Shown here in pieces: positions 24,621 through 37,434 of a DNA stretch of 64,000 bases. This stretch comes from Coniferiporia sulphurascens. Taxonomy: Eukaryota > Basidiomycota > Agaricomycetes > Hymenochaetales > Hymenochaetaceae. The translations under genes were made by a program, and so were the position numbers. The first letter of the stretch is position 1. Each line of letters opens with the position of its first letter. The notes below the pieces were generated by a model. It saw only the letters and a list, made by a program, of their open reading frames with translations. It did not search any database and was not told the origin of the DNA. Location of the stretch: contig NBBA01000005.1 of NCBI GenBank assembly GCA_002794785.1, forward strand, positions 1,674,001 through 1,738,000. The letters run 5' to 3'.

Positions 24621-26197
24621 TCATGCTCCCTTATCCCCCTTCATCTCTTCTTCTGATACTTCCGCTTCACCCTCGTTTTTTCCCATCGGCCTTTGCTCCC
24701 GCAGCGTCACAAAATGCGCTACCCCCAACGCTGCCCCACCGGCTATCTCCAGAACACCTGTGAAGACGATCAAGCGCGTGAAATTCTGTTGTGTCAAGTC
24801 CGGGACGAATGCACCCGCAGTGGGCGTCCCAATGAGTGTCGCGATGGCCACGAAGATATAAATCGACCCTGTGCAGAAAGCAAGCAGATGAGAACGTGTG
24901 TCCCTCCTACATACAGCTCACGATCGTCCCGCTGCTCGGGGAGGGTAGCCAGAGGACAAACACAAAAATTGCCGATAGTAAAGTACACGGAATTAGGACT
25001 TGCAAGCTGTTTGTAACATAATTAATAAGTTTGCCTTGCGAATATTTTGCTTTCACGGCAACGTACGCTCCAAGTCTATCTGCCAAGATGCCAGGAATAA
25101 TACGCGCCGGGATTCCAAAAGCATTTATAATCGCCAAAAGGTATGCTGATAATTGCGGATCGACACCATGCAAGCCGGCATAAAGCTGTATGTAAAAATA
25201 CGGAATGAACAGAGGGTAGAAATATCTTGGAAGTAGTGTCAGATCACGACAGGAAATTTCGTTTTTGTACTCACAGAAACGACCCGACGGCAGCCAGCAC
25301 GTATTGAGTATCGCGAAATCCGTGTAGATCGATTATTCCCTTGAATGCGATTTTCTTCTTCAGTGGCAGCCGGGTGTTTATGGCTAGGCAGGCGCTGGAG
25401 AGGCAGACTAAGGCGGTAAAACCAACTATCCTCACCGCCCAAGGGAAGCCAACACGCAGGATTAATTTTTGTAACATTATTGGATAAACCACACCCCCTG
25501 CGGATGATCCAGCGCCTACAATCCCGATTACTAGCGCACGCCGTCGGCGAAACCATTGTCCCAGAACCGCGAGACTAGGCGTAAATCTAAACTTGCGCTT
25601 AGAATAAATTACGTAGGAGATAAAAATAAAAACCTACATCAATGAATTCCCGATCCCAAACATTACGCCTTGGACCAAGAAAAATTGGTACAGCTCCTTG
25701 CAGAATGGGATAATCATGATTGAGAGGACTAGTATCACTGTTCCGACAGGAAGTAAAATCTGGTCAAACATCGACTGTCACTATATGCGCTGCATTAATA
25801 TTATGAAGATGAGGGAGTGCATACCCTTGCGCCGAAGGCATCGAATATTCTACCCACTATGGGGCCCAGTCCATATAGAAGGAAGAGCTGAAATGCGCCT
25901 ATGATCGAGATCGTGGACGATGACGATCCGACCAAGGAGTGCGTCGTGTAGTAGTCTTGGAACACACCCTACGGAAGATTACTTCAGCTTCAGCGCTTCA
26001 CAAAATGCAGGGGGGACACGAACGTAAGAGTTCACGATGCCAAACGATGAAAACAGGGCGAGGGTGCTCCCGACTACAACCAGCCAGGCTGACATTCCGC
26101 CATCGGGAATTTCGTCGATTCCACGCCCCGAAGGCTGCAAGCCCTCAGCATCTGTTGGAAATCTCGACGCCTCCTCGGCTGGCGAGCTCTGGGGCAT
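24621..26197 (-). CDS. MFS monocarboxylate transporter-like protein (MCH/SLC16 type)
   Basis: Membrane carrier of the fungal MCT-like (Mch) group; relatives resemble monocarboxylate permeases but substrates in fungi are mostly unproven. Seen: the MCT signature near the first helix (DEIPDGGMSAWLVVVGSTLALFSS, continuing to NSYGVFQDYY after the intron with donor gttcgt), GAFQLFLLYGLGPIVGRIFDAFGAR, then YQFFLVQGVMFGIGNSL, GQWFRRRRALVIGIVGAGSSAGGVVYP, FIPYFYIQLYAGLHG and GIPARIIPGILADRLGA, ending in a hydrophilic tail (GEAEVSEEEMKGDKGA). At least five introns; the joins I tested keep phase. The glucoamylase gene is next downstream on the same strand. Confidence 0.87.
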
Positions 26198-26730
26198 TTG
26201 GTACTTGCGAGAAGACTTCGGACGAATCTAAAGAGCATCCTTGGGGCCACGGAAAGCACATACTTATAGCAGGCCGGTAGATAAAGTTGTTTACAAATCA
26301 GCATAGCAAACAATATTCAGTGGTAAGTAATTCCGTCGGAACTCGCGGGGGTTTCAGCACCTTAGCAAGCAACCTAGGAGTTAAGCGTCTCTCACGGATC
26401 CAAGTCAGCCAGCCACTAGCGACTCTTCGCTTGTGTCATACGGTCCGTATACCCCGCCGTGTTAGTGCAGACAAATCGTCTTCAAACACGATTGAAATTC
26501 TACGAGACAAACATTCCTTGCTATAACTTCTCTCCATCGTACACGAAAAATGGTACAAGGAACTTCATTTATGTGGCTGACTTCTCAACAACCCCCGCGT
26601 ACAGCAATAGACAGATGAGCCTTTTAGTTTAAAGTTGCGAGACATTAGTGAGTGGCCAGGTGCTGCAAAGGTCGAGCAACGTTTGTTTTTAGAAAGAAAT
26701 CTAAAATTAATAATAATATTTTGGAACTCA
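26198..26730. other. Upstream region of the MCT-like gene
   Basis: 533 bp between the MCT-like start and the G6PD stop. No gene, repeat or clear motif seen. Confidence 0.5.
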
Positions 26731-28669
26731 CTATTGGCCGGTCGATCGTCTGTAACCATACTTGTTAATGTACGGATCAAGTTCTTTCGGTCCCCGGGAA
26801 CCGTACGGGTACGGGAGAGGTCTCGGTGCCGGGCCATTCTTTCCCTCTATCCAATGAAGGATGGGGGTGAAAATCTACGTATGCAAATGATCAATATATG
26901 CCTTTTCTGCTTCATCAAAACCACCCACTTTCCATGCTACATCCAGCTCATCGTCTCGGACAAAGTTCGAGTGATCACCCTTAAGCGCGTCAAGAATAAG
27001 ACTCTCGTAAGCTTCTGGGATCGTCGAGTCCACGAAGCGACGCTTGTATGTGAGATCCATCTCAATCGGTACCGTGCGCGTGTTGAGTCCGGGCGTCTTC
27101 GTGTTAAGTTTCAGATATATCGACTCGGTGGGCTGTATGCGGATGACGAGTTCATTGCGCGATATTTCTTTGAAAATGCCTTGTGTGACGTCTTTGTACT
27201 GAATTCGGATCTCGACCTTCGCCTCGTTAAGGGCTAAATGAGGAGAGTTTAATAAATGGATATTGTATTGGTCGTAGGCTCAGAAGCTTAAAACCGTACC
27301 TTTTCCAGCCTTAAGAATGAATGGCACGCCTTCCCATCGTGGGTTGTTTATCCAAAGCGTTGTAGCAGCAAAGGTCGGGCAAACGGAGTTGTGCGGGACC
27401 GTATCATCATCGAGATATCCAGGCTTCCCATTTGCAGCGACGTACTGCCCGAGAAGTGTATCTTCCTGCGTGATAGGCGGGATTGCTCGGAGTACTTTTA
27501 CCTACCGGGGACATTCAATTATGAGATAGACCCGCTCTAACAGGATAAATTTAGATAAGCAATGGATCACAAACCTTTTCGTCACGGATATCTTCGGCCG
27601 AGAAAGACACTGGACGCTCCATGGTGAGGATACTCAGCACCTGCAGAAGATCTAAGGCACAACGTGCCGGTAAGTGTACTAACGCAAAGGCGGAGAAGAA
27701 AGCCACGGACGGTTCTGCAAGATGTCACGGATGATGCCAAATTCATCAAAGTAGCCTCCACGGCCTTCGGTACCGAATGGCTCTTTGAATGTTATCTGCA
27801 CGTTACTAATGGAGTTCTTGTCCCAGCCCGCTGAGAAAGCAACGTTTGCGAAACGGAGCACAAGCATGTTTTTGACCATCTCCTTCCCAAGGTAATGATC
27901 AATACGGAAAGTTTCGTCCTCGGTCCAGTGCTCCTTGAGCGAGCCAAGTAGCTCACGGCTTGACTGAGTGTCCTTGCCAAACGGTTTCTCGACGATTATC
28001 CTGTTTGTGCCTGTCGCGTAGCAGTTCTCCCGAAGGTTCTTCGCGACGGGGATAAACACGCTCGGCGGGAGTGCAAGATAGAAGATACGGTTACGATCTT
28101 TAGACTGGTACTTGCTTTCAATCTCCTCGAGGTGCTTAGCGAGCGCCTGGAACGCGGAGGGATCCTCATATGAGCCCGAGACATATGTAGAAAGCTTCTT
28201 GAACTGCTCGATTTTTGTCTCGAAGTCGGTATCGTCATCCGATTTCTTGATGTAGGAGGTCAAGCGTTTGTGATACTCGACCTCGTCCATCTTGGTGCGC
28301 GCATATCCGACTATATGCACGTCCTTTGGGAGGTATCCCATGCCATAGAGTCCGAAGAGGGCAGGAAAGGTCTGATATGCGCGATAACGGAAATGCGGAC
28401 AGGCACCGCTCGGTCAGCTTCTGCAGTTACTATATGCTACGCCCGCGCCACGACCGACGGAGCAGGAAGACGACATTTACGCACCTTCTTCTTCGCGAGA
28501 TCACCGGATGCGCCGAGCACTGTCGGTGAACACGGATGTTCGTCGTCAATGCCGGATGCATCATCGACTTGAGTGCGCGGAGGGACGACCCACCGATGAT
28601 GATTGTGTCATCCTTGAGCTCCTGATGGGATGCGCCTAAGGACGGGATGCTGCCTGTCTTCGCAGTCAT
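26731..28669 (-). CDS. ZWF1: Glucose-6-phosphate 1-dehydrogenase
   Basis: First enzyme of the oxidative pentose phosphate pathway, making 6-phosphogluconolactone and NADPH in the cytosol. Seen: NADP-binding [20 protein letters not shown] (assembled over two short introns), [12 protein letters not shown], the active-site [71 protein letters not shown], and the C-terminus [14 protein letters not shown] to [11 protein letters not shown], ending RRSTGQ with the TAG at 26731-26733. About six introns. The start is the ATG in [12 protein letters not shown] (28669), about 20 codons before the nucleotide-binding loop as in yeast Zwf1. All catalytic motifs are intact. Confidence 0.94.
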
Positions 28670-29090
28670 TGTTTGTATACGTAGACTGGGTATCTGCGCG
28701 TTGCTGTGGACGATGAGGGGAGGGAATAAGGACGGGCAGCGTGTGAGACGCTGTCGGATACTAGTTGAGGTGCTGAGTGATCGTCCTAAGGGCGAGTGAC
28801 ACAATGAACGCGTAACCAGCCCGGCCCGATTTGGCCCGGCCTTAAACAAACTCCTGCTTCTCACAGCGCCTCCAATCGAACTAAAACCTCAGGGGTTATT
28901 CGGTCATCGTGAGCATGGCAGTTTGCAGTTCATAATACAAATGACAACAGCAATGTAACACAGAAAAAGATCCACCCCGCAACATAATCATGATATAGTA
29001 CACCCGCTCGAAAACCACCTAACGAGAAAGGCGTGCTTAGCAACATGCATATGGTGAATCACCTAGTCCCTCTGTCGAGACACACCGTGC
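28670..29090. other. Upstream region of ZWF1
   Basis: 421 bp between ZWF1 and the LON-RING stop. Close to the ZWF1 start lies a double GC motif, AGCCCGGCCCGATTTGGCCCGG (28818-28839). Nothing else is recognisable. Confidence 0.45.
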
Positions 29091-31601
29091 TCACCAGTTG
29101 CTATTGAGTTGCTCGATCCAGTGTACAACCAATCGTAACCGGCCCCGTGATGACCTAATCACTAACAGCTTCGCCTTCTCATGCTCATCTATCGGCAGAA
29201 CCTGGGAACCCCACGCACACAATCCGGACGAGTCATCCAATGAGCGTCCGGTATGAGGACACGATGTCGCACGAGACTTACCTGGGCCATCCAGAATGTA
29301 AAGCTTCCTGTGTCAGTCGGCATGGGACCGTACGTATTGTTCAGCCGCTGTACTACCCACGGTGCCGTTCCGTTTCGCAGCTGATCAACAAACGCGTGAC
29401 ACACAGCCAATAACTCCTCTGTCGTGGGTTGTAACGCACGAGGCAGCGTTGAAGAAGGAGAAGAGCTCGGCGATGCTTCCGCCGATCTGTTAGACTGAGC
29501 AGAGAGCATTAGTGCGATGCTTCGCTCCGCTTCATCCTCGAGCTCTTCGGGGATGTCGTCCACCCTTTAAAGGCTTCAATCACATTTCACCTTTAGATAA
29601 ATGGAGGAAATACCTCTCAACACGTCCGACCATGTAACCATCCAGAGTTCCCGACTCTAAAATCCGAAACCGGTGGGTCCCCCAAGTCTCAACCATACTC
29701 CGCCCGTCAGGCAGCATCTGGACACTCCGAATCTCCAACATTGTACCATAATCATTCCCGGAAGAACCACCAGTCCGTGGGGGCGTTATCATACCGAAGC
29801 TAGGCGTAGGCGACTCGAGACAGCGTCTCAACATCAGCCGGTACCTGCGGAATCGCAGAAGAAGGTAAGGATATGGAACGAGAAAACAACACGAAAGCAG
29901 GAATGATGATGGGGGAGCTTCAAGAGTTCATTATTAGCCACTGAAAAATCTTAAACTCTCACTCGAAAAGATCGACACCTGCGAAGGAAAGTAATGGCAA
30001 GTAGGTTTGAAATTCCAGCTTACCGGGGCTCAAAGAAATGCAAAAGTGTTGGCATGCCCGGAAATGACAATTGGCAGACGAATATCGGGGTGTCAAGACG
30101 AGAGTCTCGTTCCTCGTCTTCAATTGCGCGGCCTCGCTCTGCATATGCTTCTGGAAATGCCTTCAATACTTATTACGAGAAAAAGCGTGCAATCATTTGC
30201 ACAATTAAATTAACAAATTATGTTGAAATAAATATCGCAAGGCAACTTACAGGTCGAGAGAACAACCTTATTGAACGGGTGATCCTGGAAGTAAGAGAAA
30301 GGAGGCATATCACGTCGGCACAGTGGACATTTTGAGCCGTGATCGAGGGAACGTTGAAGACACTTTGCGCAAAAAGTCTAGCGCATGGCACTGTTAGACA
30401 AAAACATAAACGTGAGGAAACAAGAAGGAGGGCATACGTGCTGGCACGGTGTCGTTACGGGTTGGTACAGTAGCATGAAACATATTTCGCAAGTGAGGCT
30501 TTCCATTAATTCTTTATGAAATCGTTCTTCGAAACCTTCTAGGTTCGCGTGAGCTGATTGGTGGATCCCCCCGATAAACTCACCCGTCCTCACGCGTTTA
30601 CAGGAACGAGAGTTCACGTTCGATTTTCGCCGACGCCTGAGGGTGGAAGTAGGAGCGGGTGCACCCGATCTTGGCTCCCCACCATCCGTTTGGACAGACC
30701 TCTCTTCGTCCTCACATGCAACGTCTATTTCGTCACCGCTCTGTTCATCTTCTCCACTAAATTGGTCATCGTCCGCTTCCTCGAGTAGCGCTAGCACGCG
30801 ACCGATGGAGACGTCTATCTGAGGGTCGGCGACGGTGATACGGACCGGATCTGAGACATTAGGAGAAGCTGGATGGACCAGCGGAGGGTAGTAGGCAACT
30901 GAAGACTCCGGGGGGATGTTCAGGGTCTGGACGTGCTGATGAGGGCCTTGTCGGCATGTAGGTAGAGGACAGGACGGGATGACGGGTGTGCTTGAGGAGA
31001 CAGCGGCAGAACGGACGCCCGCCGGAAACATGTTTGCAGGCGAGAATAGGTGCGGGGTAGATAGTGGGGAAGAGGAGGATGAAGGGTGGTGCTTGGGGTC
31101 CTTACGGACGTGGACAGAGCAGACGGTGTGACCGCAGTGAAGGGTCGTCGGTGCGACGAGGCGGGCGGGTGGGGAGCAGGCTGGACAGCGGAAGAGGGGA
31201 CCATAGACGGCCTCGGGGATGTAGTGATCGGGGAGCGGGTCGTCAGACATGGACGGTTCAGGAAGAGGAGGGGACAAGAACCGACGGGGACCACTAGTAG
31301 TACGCGAGCGGGCGGAGTATACATGACCGACGCGCTGGTCGCGGGTGGGAGGGGCGGGATTGGCCGGGGCAGCGGATCGGCTGGTAACGTTACTGGGACC
31401 AGGACTCGGAGCAGGGGCCGCCCTTGGATTGCTGGGGCTGTCCTCTGCCGCTGCCGTTACCGCTACCGCTGCTGTCTCGCCGAGTCGTCCGTCGGGGCAT
31501 TCGGCACTTGCCGGGGCCGTCTGCTTCGCTCCCCCGTCCTCCTTCGACGGGCTCGGGCTTGCGCACAGCGCGTCGTCCAACCCGCGTCTCTCGTCAGCCA
31601 T
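29091..31601 (-). CDS. RING finger and LON substrate-binding domain E3 ligase (LONRF-like)
   Basis: Predicted ubiquitin ligase that joins a RING to a LON N-terminal (PUA-like) domain, an arrangement known from the LONRF family. Seen: a long Ser/Pro-rich N-terminus with CPACSPPARLVAPTTLHCGHTVC (an incomplete first zinc-finger-like block), an acidic stretch (EEADDDQFSGEDEQSGDE), then a full RING: SLTCEICFMLLYQPVTTPCQH, FCAKCLQRSLDHGSKCPLCRRD. The LON domain follows: [69 protein letters not shown]. The C-terminus WVVQRLNNTYGPMPTD and PIDEHEKAKLL ends SNW at the TGA 29091-29093. There is no AAA or protease domain. The start is the ATG of MADERRGLDD; another lies 39 bp upstream. Confidence 0.88.
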
Positions 31602-32180
31602 GTAGGGGGTGGGGTGAGGAAAGGTCAGACAACTCATCACCAGTTTTTAAAAAGACTACGGGGACAGTTCGAGAGAGATCGCGTCGCAAGGTCGCTGACA
31701 TAAGCCCCTGGCCATTCATCATAGACAGTCCCTTTTTCGACTTCGTTTCGACACTCCGCGCCTGCCTTTGCCTTTGCACACCACTCATTTCGGACGCTGC
31801 ACAGGGCCGTGCTTCATCCGAGCAATCGTTTTTTCGGTCGATGAGATCCCCCACTTGACGGTGTGCTCCCGGCCCCACTAGTACTTCTGTAACGACCTTC
31901 ATTTATCCGCTGTCGCGGTCCGTGCATAATTAATTAACTGCACCCACGGCGCTAGCACAACAGTAGTTGTACTCGCAGTAGCTGTATTCGATTCGGGCGC
32001 GAAAATCATAAACCAGAACGAGTTTCCGCAACGTCACAGGATCGTCCTTTCCCCGGCAAAAGGCGAAGTTGAATTATGTCATACCTCTGTATTACTTGTT
32101 ACCATTTCCAGCATCTCAGCAAGTACAGCCAGCTCTCTGCTGTCGAGCGCTCCGTCCCGGACGCGCTCGTCGACGCTCAC
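31602..32180. promoter_or_regulatory. Divergent promoter region of the LON-RING and STB6-like genes
   Basis: About 580 bp between two head-to-head starts, so it must hold both promoters. No TATA box or repeated operator is obvious. The short frames here give no recognisable protein. Confidence 0.5.
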
Positions 32181-35100
32181 ATGGCCACCCGCCGTCCCCC
32201 AGCATCCTTACCCTCCTCTCCGCCCCTCTCCCCCTCCCTCTCCAACTCTTCCTTCTCTTACTTTGCACCCGTCCGTCCACTCAAGTCCCAAATTCCTGCT
32301 CTCCCCCGACGTCTACTTGTCCCCGCCTACTCCTCCACTTGCCTTGCCCTCAACTCCGCCGATCAGCCCGTGAGGACAAAACAGGGAAACGGGAGACCGA
32401 CAAGGCCCAGAGCAAACTCCGCACCCCCGGAGTCGGTGCAGCCGCCGAGGAACACCCGCTTCTCCGACTTTGATTGTCGCTTTCAAGTCGTTGAGCAGAA
32501 TATCCGCCTTTCGGGCTACCAGCTGTTTGCTGTTGAGAAATGGTAATTGGTGGCTTCCTTCGTTCCCCACTTTCCTTTCTTCAACTCACCTTGTGTCCTG
32601 AAAGGATTGTGGAGCGGACACGGCCCACCACCTTACTCTCTGTATACACCGGTGACCCAAAAGATCAAGCAAGTTACCTGCCTCATAATTTTTATCCCAA
32701 AATAATTCATAATGCATGGCTCTCAGATAATCGTTACTGCACTTGCACTCCCCTCCTCCCTCTCGAATGCAGAGGCTCAGCTGGCTTGGGACAAAACTAT
32801 CCATACCCTTCGCAAAGATGGTGCTCGCCCCCGAGAGGTGCATAAAATCCACAAACATTTCGTCTTCCTATTCTTATTAAAGCGTACTTAGACCGACAAA
32901 GGCATCGTCATGGTCACTTCTCTCGCCAACTTTCGGTCCGATTACACCGTGGTATACATCCCGGAAGGGGACATCAATGCGCATCGCGAACAACTCTACG
33001 TAAATATTAACTTAATGCGAATGGGATGTAGTGGTCGAAGCGCCCTGTCTTTGCAAGAGCCCAGGTTGGACAACTGTTGTTTAGCAGTCGTGCCAGAACC
33101 ACAATTGATCCATCCGCTCCCGCCTCTGTAGTGACACGACGAAGGATCGCTTTATTTCAACGTATCGCTTCGAAGACGCTGCCCGGTCTCCCGGCTATTT
33201 CAAGAGGACCGTCCTAGAGCTTGTTAAGCTTATTCAATGTGGTCTCTCGCTATTCGAATTGTTTCCAATTGACATCGAGGAGCAAACCGGCTTACTTTGC
33301 GACATCACAGTGAATGGTATCCAGAAGTGGGTCGCGGAAACTGGGGAGCCGTACATGGGTGTCGAGGCAAGCTACTGACCGCATACTTAAAAGTATCGAC
33401 TTACCTTCTGCCCTTGCAGTCTATGGAAAGGATTGCAGATCCTTCAACGGTATCGGCCCTCCTTAGCTTGGTTCTTTCAATACGCAACAAGCTCAGCGTA
33501 ATCGGGCTACAGGCCGTCCCCAAGGATCCTTTTCTTCACCCTCGCCGCTTCACTCGTTCACTTGCACAATTCGTCAACCAACGCATCAACCTGAACCAAG
33601 CCACAACACCTTCCAGCCCGTTGATATGCCACCACGCGTACCTCAACCTTACGCTTATCAAGCATATTGATTTGGCCTACGACAAATATCGCTCCTCCGA
33701 TGCATACAAGCTACATCGTGTTGTGCTCAACAAGCTGGACGACTTTACCTCCGCAACAACGTCTGCGATGACGTCGTCAAAGGGTGGCATCCGTCACGGA
33801 AAGTCATTGTCCTTATCGCTATCTTCAAAGGAAAGAGATGCAGAGAGTCTGCTAGGTAGCACCTCTGATCTGGCTATGTTCGTCAGTAAGATGGGTCTGC
33901 TTCGCGGCAAGGACTGTCCTTCGAGCGTGCGCTGTTTATGGACCGGGAGGTTTGACACATTGGAGAGGAAGAGACAGGATTGCATATGGAGTGATGCAGA
34001 GGAGGAGAAAGACCGAGAACGTGAAAGAAGCGATTCCGATGAAGATGGCGATCTACTTGGCGTCCTTCCATGGTCAAACAAAGTGCAGAAAAAACTCGAA
34101 AACTGGGCCGGGTAAGCTGAACGATCGTTCGTTTGGTCTTGACTGAACATTCTCGAACATTCTCTCCTAATGCTAGTCGAGAGTTTGGAAGAAATAAGCC
34201 AAGGAAATCCAGTGTTGATATGTCCAGCGTGTCTATAAACGAGCGGAGTCCAGAAAGCCTACAAAATACCTCAGGTCGGGTCCCGTATGTTGTGATTTCG
34301 GGGTATTTATTATCACCATTAGTAATTTACGTTAGCTGACGACATTCGTTTCAAGAGATCCAGACGAACCGTTGTCTGGATTGAGCAGTGGACAGGTGTC
34401 TCCAATTTGTGCGCTAGTGACCTCACTCGGCCATGTTACTGACTCACTGACTGTCTGTATAGCCCCAGCTGCGTCGATGTACGCTCTTGGAAATTTCTCT
34501 TCCCAATATGCCTCCGCGCTTGCGATCAACGAGGGGGAATACCAAAGACGACTTGCTCACATCAATCAGAGGTGGCCGACACCAGTCACACCACGGCGGA
34601 GGCAGGTCGTCAGCTGGTCCGATCCAATCAGTGCGGAGGCTTTGATAGAGGAGCTAGGCATAGACCTGAACTTGAGGACGGCCAGGACTGCGGGTTCCCC
34701 CATGTTCGGCCTTGGTCTTTCCTCTTTTTCTAGCAGTCGCGATGGGTCCTCCATAGCGAGTCGGTCATCAAGCGCAGGTGCCGGGAAACGAAAAGTACCA
34801 TTTTTTCTTAAGAAGAAGAGGTAGAATTTCGATCGGATAAAGAACAGCACGATCCTGATAAAGTTTTGGAAGGTCACACAGCTTCGATGACCGCACCTAC
34901 ATGGACGAGGAAGATGTCTTGTCGGTGGACCGTATGCAAGTGGATGTCGAGCTCTGTGCTCAATGCTTAATCATGCACCAGCGGAAATTCCTCATTGAGG
35001 CGATCCTTTCTGCTCTTCGGGTATGTGTTTCCCAAGTACCGTTACAGATAGGACAGGCTGTAAACGTTATATAACAGGCACTGGTCCAAACGGCTTCTAC

Positions 35101-35860
35101 GTCTAACGCAGACCTTCTGAGATACAAAGCCGAACACAGTGACCTCATTGAAGAGTTGACGGCCAAGTGTAACATCGTTGCGGATATAGAGGAGGCCGTC
35201 TCCACTGCGGAGTCCGCGCACGCTGACACAGACGCGCTTTTGTATGAGGCGAACTTCCTTGACGTGCATAGCCTGTGGCGCATGGCGCATGGCCCTCGGC
35301 TCCGTGTATTTGCGATTCGCGATCGCGTGTTTGGCTCGAGAGGACGGCGTAGAGAATCTGACGACGCTATGGATGATGATGGGCGCTTTAACCGCGTGCA
35401 GCGGCGACTTGATGGGAGCGAGCGCCTCGTGGATTACCTCGGACGCACGGAGAGCGATGCTGAAGAAGAGGATGGACTTCCTGAGGATGAGCATCCGGAA
35501 GGAGAGGGAGATAGGGAAAACGGGGAGGAAGGGGAGTGGGGGGATGGAAAGAACGCAGAAGAGAGCCAGCTTCAGGCATTGAGCAATTGGCTGCTTACCC
35601 TGTTCACGAAGTGGGGGAGGGTGCTTGGTGTTGGCAGGACTGCGGCACTCAATGTCGCGGACACGACGAAAGAAACACCAGCCAAGCCGCAGGAGGGGCT
35701 TGAGCATGTCCATAACGATGGAACCGACACCAAACCGCATATTACAAGCAGGCAAGTTGTCAGTAACGGACATCACAATAGACTCAGCACCGTTGGAGAG
35801 GAGGACGAGGATGCACTTCATGAATCTCCATCGAACACGACCATCGAGCAGGAATCTTAG
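32181..35860 (+). CDS. STB6/STB2-like probable SIN3-binding protein
   Basis: Homologue of the yeast Stb2/Stb6 family, identified there as Sin3-interacting proteins; biochemical role unknown. Seen: a Ser/Pro-rich N-terminus, then the STB6-type N-terminal domain (DFDCRFQVVEQNIRLSGYQLF AVEKW, then RPTTLLSVYTGDP, ITVTALALPSSLS, IVMVTSLANFRSDYTVVYIPEGD, INLMRMGCSGRSALSL, YFKRTVLELVKLIQCGLSLF, GLLCDITVNGIQKWVAE, DPSTVSALLSLVLSIRNKLSVIG, DPFLHPRRFTRSLAQF). A Lys/Arg/Glu-rich middle follows, then a helical part (QCLIMHQRKFLIEAILSALR, then ELTAKCNIVADIEEAVSTAESAH) and an acidic tail. The intron after KKKR at about 34820 joins cleanly to SFDDRTYMDEED, which shows both halves belong to one gene of roughly 1,000 residues. 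Start from MATRRPP. Confidence 0.82.
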
Positions 35861-36044
35861 CTGAACCCAATTAATCTCGCCATATCTTGCATTTGAAATT
35901 GAAATTTTTACACTTTATTATATTTTGGATCGCGCATCTGTAGGTAAATGGTATTTTATGCACGGTAAATAACAACACGCAATTAAATTATTTTTGATAA
36001 TGTTCGGCATGAGATCCTGCGCGATTACGAATCCTAATTCCCCT

Positions 36045-37434
36045 CTACTTCTTCACAGTCTTGCCTTGAGCTTTCCGCATCTGTCGCTTGCGGTCGCGCT
36101 CCAGCTCCTTCTTTTGCTCGGCTGCACTGAGCTTCCCTATGCGCTCGTCCTCTGCCTTCTTCCGTGCGGCCGCCTTGTCGAGCTCGGCCTCCTCCCGGCG
36201 CTCAGCTTCCGCCTCTTTACGGAGGGTGTCATCGAGTTCTTCACGCGTCTTGCGCAGTTTAGTTCTTGTCTCAGGGCGCAGTGAGAATTTGGGCGACTCA
36301 AGCGCGTCGATGAGCGCGAAAATGACCTTGAAGAGCGGTGCGGTCGCGCTGTGCTGTGCGTTGGACGGCAGGCGCAGCGAAAGTAAGACGTGACGCTCGC
36401 GTTCTTCCGCTGGAATGGGGTTGAACGGACGTTCGCGCGGCTGGTCGGTGATCTAGGGACAAAGTGCTTGAGCTTCATCAGACCACGCTCCCGGGCGTTA
36501 TACTCACGGTTAACGATTTGACGTAGGGCTTGAGAGCGGGGTCATTCAAAGCCTGGGAGATATTAAACTGTCCTGATGGCTTAAGTAGGGTTTCCGTCAC
36601 GTCTGCGAATTCTGTGCAATCCTAGTCAGCAGAAGCAGTGGCCTACACTGCGCTGGGACGAACCTGACATGACGCAGTATCCGCCGCCGAGAAGCGGGCT
36701 CTCCGTTGTCCGAGTAAAGGTCTTGACAAAATAATTAATGCCGTGAGACTGTGCGGTTTATGTATATCTTACTAGGTCCCATCTGCCCTGTTTAACTTTC
36801 GCGAGGCAATCCTTTGACGCAACACCCCAGACAAAGCCAGGGGTCGTCGTAGATGGTTGCAGCTTGAAATCCAGCTCCAGCTCGTCCTCGCTGCTATATA
36901 CGAGGTCAATCATTCCCCAAACAAACCGGTAAACCATCCTCGCGAGATCATGACGCGGCAGGAGCGAGAAGACACAATGCAAGGAAGCGATGTTCTTGCG
37001 TCCGGTCGAAAAGTTGAAGAAATCGCTATAGCCATCTGCGATAATCCCAGCCGTACTTGTTGGTTTGGAGAATTGCTGGGAGAGGAGCGGCAGATAGGCT
37101 TGGAGCCTGAAGAAAAAATGATTAGACGCCGCCCATTCAAAATGCCAGGCGAATGTACAGACCACGTATCCGCGCGCTTTCTGTTGAGCGTCTTGCCGAC
37201 GAAGAAAACTGCAAAGTAGACGGAGAGTGCTGCCAATAGAACAGCCTCAACCTGGAAGACTGCACCGGGACCGTTAGTGAATCACTCCTGAAGGACAAAA
37301 ATACGGATATCCTCACGAGCGGGTCTGAAGACGAAGCTTTTCCATCTGTACTGCAGGCCGTCGTACTCGTAGTCCGTGTAGGGTGGTGTCGGAGTGAGGG
37401 ACTTTGCGAGTTCAAAAAACGCGTTGAGAGCCAT
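36045..37434 (-). CDS. CCDC47/PAT-complex subunit homologue (DUF1682)
   Basis: ER membrane protein related to CCDC47 (calumin), which in animals acts with Asterix in the PAT complex to chaperone multipass proteins at the translocon. Seen: DYEYDGLQYRWKSFVFRPARED, one transmembrane segment (AVLLAALSVYFAVFFVGKTLNRKRA), then the soluble DUF1682 domain with GYSDFFNFSTGRKNIASLHCVFSL and RFVWGMIDLVYSSEDELELDF, KPYVKSLTITDQPRERP, and a highly charged C-terminal helix (TREELDDTLRKEAEAERREE, ending KAQGKTVKK). The charged tail is read from the minus strand 36045-36450. I took the ATG of MALNAFFELAKSL as start; an in-frame ATG at 37515 would add 27 residues. Confidence 0.85.

Noticed and set aside
26635..27237. 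200-codon plus-strand frame
   Set aside because: It lies exactly antisense to the last ZWF1 exons, whose protein motifs are unmistakable; the plus frame has no recognisable domain.
31086..31703. 205-codon plus-strand frame rich in Gly/Arg
   Set aside because: Antisense to the low-complexity first exon of the LON-RING gene.
35042..35821. 259-codon minus-strand frame
   Set aside because: Antisense to the last exon of the STB6-like gene, which is joined in phase to upstream exons and has better coding features.
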